From the NCBI GenBank assembly GCA_017311185.1, contig JAESUZ010003089.1:1-64000 (forward strand): 64,000 bases of DNA, in the 5' to 3' direction. Source of the stretch: Proteles cristata cristata (lineage: Eukaryota; Chordata; Mammalia; Carnivora; Hyaenidae). The notes below the pieces were generated by a model that saw nothing but the letters and a program-made list of their open reading frames with translations, made no database searches and had not been told where the DNA came from. This document shows, piece by piece, positions 61,419 through 64,000 of this stretch. The position numbers and the translations under genes are program-made. Each line of letters starts with the position of its first letter. Positions within the stretch are counted from its first letter, which is position 1.

Positions 61419-61632
61419 GGGGCGCCTGGGTGGCTTAGTCGGTTAAGCGTCCGACTTTCGCTTAGGTCATAATCTCGCGGTTCGTGGGTTCGAGCCCCGC
61501 GTCGGGCTCTGTGCTGACTGCCGCCTCGGAGCCTGGAGCCTGTTTCAGTCTGTGACTCCCTCTCTCTCTGACCCTCCCCTGCTCACGCTGTCTCTCTCTC
61601 TCTCCTAGAAATAAATAAAACATTTAAAAAAA
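61419..61632 (+). mobile_element. CAN-SINE, sense, young full-length copy with 17-bp target-site duplication
   Basis: Near-consensus felid SINE: GGCGCCTGGGTGGCTTAGTC head, GTTCGTGGGTTCGAGCCCC B-box region, CT-rich tract and AAATAAATAAAACATTT tail. Flanked by AAGAATATATATGTTAA at 61402-61418 and 61633-61649, identical over 17 bp. It is inserted in the tail of the preceding SINE. Confidence 0.98.
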
Positions 61633-63601
61633 AAGAATATATATGTTAAAACTGAAAAGCCCAAGGCACGGCAGTCAAAACTGCAGAGAGCCTGTGGCGA
61701 AGAGGCCACTGAAGGGGCCAGACACAGGACACTTCGCCCTCCATCAGGGCCACGGGGACGTCTTCCATGTGCCAGGAGAAGGGAAAAACCCTTTCTACCA
61801 AAATTCTATACACAATGGAAGTATATTTCAAAACTGGAGGCAAAATGAAGATTTACTGTAGACAAAAGAGCCGAGAGGCTGTCTCAGCCAGATGCGCCAC
61901 AGGAAACGCTGGACGTCTGTCAGGTCAAAAGAAAGCATAAACGGCAATGTGGATCCACACGAGAAGCAGAGTGCAGAGCGGGGTGCGGGTCTCATTTCAA
62001 ACGCAGCTCAGACACCGTCGATTAGTAAAGCAAACTACTACTGCGGTGCTCCTAGCGATAACGGGGTGTGACGGGGCCGGCCGTGAGGCTCCCAGGCCAC
62101 ACGTGGCGCGGTGCCGTGGTACGCGAAGGCAGCAGGTGTGTGGACGGCCAGCACAACACAAAAGAGCCGCGGTCACTGATAAGCCAAGAGCAAACGTGAA
62201 ATGGAATAGTCATCAACACGCAATTACTCCAAAACAACGCAGCAAATACCACAAATATCGAGATGGGAGATCTAAACCTGAACATATCGGCATTTCTGCC
62301 AAAAGTACGTGGCGTAAACTTGAGGCCCCCAAGCGGCCAGCGGTGGCCACGCCGTCATCACCGAGGCTCTAGCGGAGGGCACCACTGCCCCCGTTCTGGT
62401 CAAAGTGGAGACGGTCAGATGGTGCCAAGGGCAAACTGCATATACACAGACTATGAGGAAGGCACTTCCTATGGAAAATCAGACACACCTGTGGGGGAAG
62501 GGCCTGGAAGGTGCGCTGGGTGACAGTGGCCGTCTGAAAGCCCCTCCTCTAACATTAGAGAATTTAGAACAATACGTGAAGGTAGGGACAGAAGGAGGTT
62601 TTACAGCGACGAAGGGGGCAAGAGATGAAGACGACAGAAGTCCTCAGTGTCCAACGCGCCTAAGAGCACGGCTGGAAACCGCACGAAGCACGGACAGGCT
62701 CGGGAGGAGAAGCAGACAAATCCACGGTCACAGTCGTCAGCACCCAGTAAGCAGGGCGGCGGATGGAAGATCGGTGAGGGTACCAAGGCCTGACCAGCAC
62801 CAGCCACCACCTGAGCCTGAGTGACAATTATAGGACACTCTTACCCAACAACACATGGACACACTCCTGTCAAACACACAGGGACACACACGGGACACAC
62901 CACATCTCCGAGTGTGCGGCCGGTCCTGATGCACATGTAACAGCGGAAACCATACGGAACGCTCTCCGGCCACAACAGCCCTAAACCAGAAGTTAATAAC
63001 AGAAAGATATCTGGAAACAAAGTGAATTATTTGAAAATCCAGCAACACTCTTCTAGGCAACCCTTAGTTAAAGAAAAAAACCACAAAGGAAATTGGAAAG
63101 TATTTTTAAATGAGTAAGATAAAAATACAACATATGTAAAATCGTGTAAGTAAAGCAACACACAGAGAAAAATTTATAGCAATAAACACCCGTTACTAGG
63201 GAAGAAGAAAGGTCTCAGGTCAATGATCTAACAAAAGCAAATTAACCCCAGAGCAAGGAAAAGAAAGGAAATAATAAAGACGGGCAAAAATCAATTAACT
63301 CAACATTGAATACATAGAGAAGATGAATGAAATCAAAATCTGGTTCTTTGAAACGATCAATAAAATTGATTATCCTCACGGTAGGACTAGTCAACCATGA
63401 AACGGAGAAAACACAAGTTAGCCATATCAGAAGTGAGAGGGAGTGTTACTACCGACCACACAGGTGTTCAAACAGGGAGGGAACGGTATTGACAACCTCA
63501 TGTCAATAAACTCCACGACTCTGATGAAATGGGTAAGTTCCTCGAAAACACAAATGATCAAATTTGGCTCATGTGAGAAGCAGCAGAAACTGGGCAATTC
63601 T

Positions 63602-63885
63602 GTGACCTTCTGACACTGTGACATGTGACATGTGATGCTGTGATGTGACATGTGACACTGACGTGACACTGATGTGTGACACTATGACATGTGACAGTGA
63701 CACTGACATGACACTGACGTGTGATGCTGCGACATGTGACACAACGTGATGCTGTGACATGACACTGATGTGTAACACTGACATGTGACATTGTGACGTG
63801 TGATGCTGTGATGTGTGACGCTGTGACGTGTGATGCTGTGACGTGTGACACTGCAGCACATAACGCTGTAACGTGTGACACATGT
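63602..63885 (+). repeat. Minisatellite with TGTGACRTGTGAYGC-like unit
   Basis: About 285 bp of degenerate units of roughly 10-15 bp (GTGACATGTGATGCT, GTGACACTGACGT, GTGACGTGTGATGCT). Every unit contains GTGACR, and many contain the palindrome-like ACATGT/ACGTGT. Minus-strand frames encode Ser/His/Thr/Val repeats and are artefacts. Confidence 0.95.
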
Positions 63886-63945
63886 CATGGCAACATTAAA
63901 GAAATAGTAGTTTCAAATTTTCCCACCATGAAAATGCCAGCTTGG

Positions 63946-64000
63946 GGGGCACCTGGGTGGCTTAGTCGGTTAAGTGTCCGACTTTCGCTTAGGTCATGAT
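63946..64000 (+). mobile_element. CAN-SINE head, cut by the window edge
   Basis: GGGGCACCTGGGTGGCTTAG followed by GTTAAGTGTCCGACTTTCGC and AGGTCATGAT is the tRNA-like head of a felid SINE. The rest lies beyond base 64000. Confidence 0.97.

Larger units (their letters stand above)
60641..63595 (+). mobile_element. Sense LINE-1 relic with nested SINEs
   Basis: A-rich plus strand. The clearest part is 62960-63560: AACAGCCCTAAACCAGAAGTT, AGCAAGGAAAAGAAAGGAAAT, ATAATAAAGACGGGCAAAAATC, GAAATCAAAATCTGGTTCTTT and GAAACGATCAATAAAATTG. This is the L1 ORF2 order around the endonuclease/RT boundary. 60650-62950 is probably further L1 but less certain. SINEs at 61224-61401 and 61419-61632 are nested inside. 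Confidence 0.65.

Noticed and set aside
61419..61500. tRNA-like sequence with A- and B-box motifs (also in the other SINEs)
   Set aside because: These are the tRNA-Lys-derived heads of CAN-SINEs followed by SINE body and A tail, not tRNA genes.

Overview
The window is mammalian nuclear DNA, very probably from a cat-family carnivore (Felidae). The evidence is a set of tRNA-Lys-derived carnivore SINEs (CAN-SINE/SINEC type) on both strands. Their heads read like GGCGCCTGGGTGGCTTAGTC and they end in a CT-rich tract plus A-rich tail, which is the feliform pattern. There is also an LINE-1 3' end with target-site duplications, old MIR and L2 copies, and no compact gene arrangement. The species cannot be fixed from sequence alone.

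Minus-strand gene 1 is TSNARE1 (t-SNARE domain-containing 1), read right to left. Eight coding exons were found at 56614-56691, 55798-55867, 45526-45616, 43041-43115, 42570-42629, 33194-33355, 21118-21190 and 16114-16196. All have AG/GT splice sites, every exon-exon junction is phase-consistent, and the joined product follows the syntaxin-like part of TSNARE1. It runs from the N-terminal three-helix region to the complete Qa-type SNARE motif, with the central glutamine kept. The 5' exons (beyond 64000) and the exon for the membrane anchor (probably left of base 1) were not found.

Minus-strand gene 2 lies inside the last introns of TSNARE1 on the same strand. One exon (19474-19932) encodes a Myb/SANT-like Harbinger-derived DNA-binding domain. 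A terminal exon (12030-12628) encodes an acidic, Pro/Ala-rich linker, a Gln/Leu-rich coiled coil and a stop codon. Their shared phase makes them one reading frame with a NAIF1-like layout. The Myb/SANT exon closely resembles the Myb/SANT domain that human TSNARE1 carries at its N terminus, yet here it sits downstream of most SNARE exons and is interleaved with them. This is the most interesting feature of the window.

Layout: 1-12 kb is GC-rich non-coding DNA with a purine tract (2.65-3.02 kb), a CpG-dense 1.26-kb minisatellite (4.46-5.72 kb), an antisense L1 relic and a SINE. 12-22 kb holds the interleaved exons, flanked by two oppositely oriented tetranucleotide arrays (12.9-13.9 kb ATCC; 21.6-22.7 kb GGAT). 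22-37.6 kb is TSNARE1 intron with a PstI-type CTGCAG minisatellite, an ATCC array, MIR relics and one exon. 37.6-42.4 kb is a large antisense L1 relic with nested SINEs and a younger sense L1 3' end. 42.5-46 kb has three exons and a 35-bp minisatellite. 47.2-50.1 kb is a sense L1 relic split by two SINEs. 53.7-54.4 kb has a 100-bp, 99% identical inverted repeat. 55.8-56.7 kb has two exons. 57-64 kb is intron with SINEs, a G-rich minisatellite, an L1 relic and a TGTGAC-type satellite.

Most long open frames here are by-products of GC-rich repeats without stop codons and are not annotated as genes. No plus-strand protein-coding gene, tRNA, rRNA or CRISPR array could be supported.
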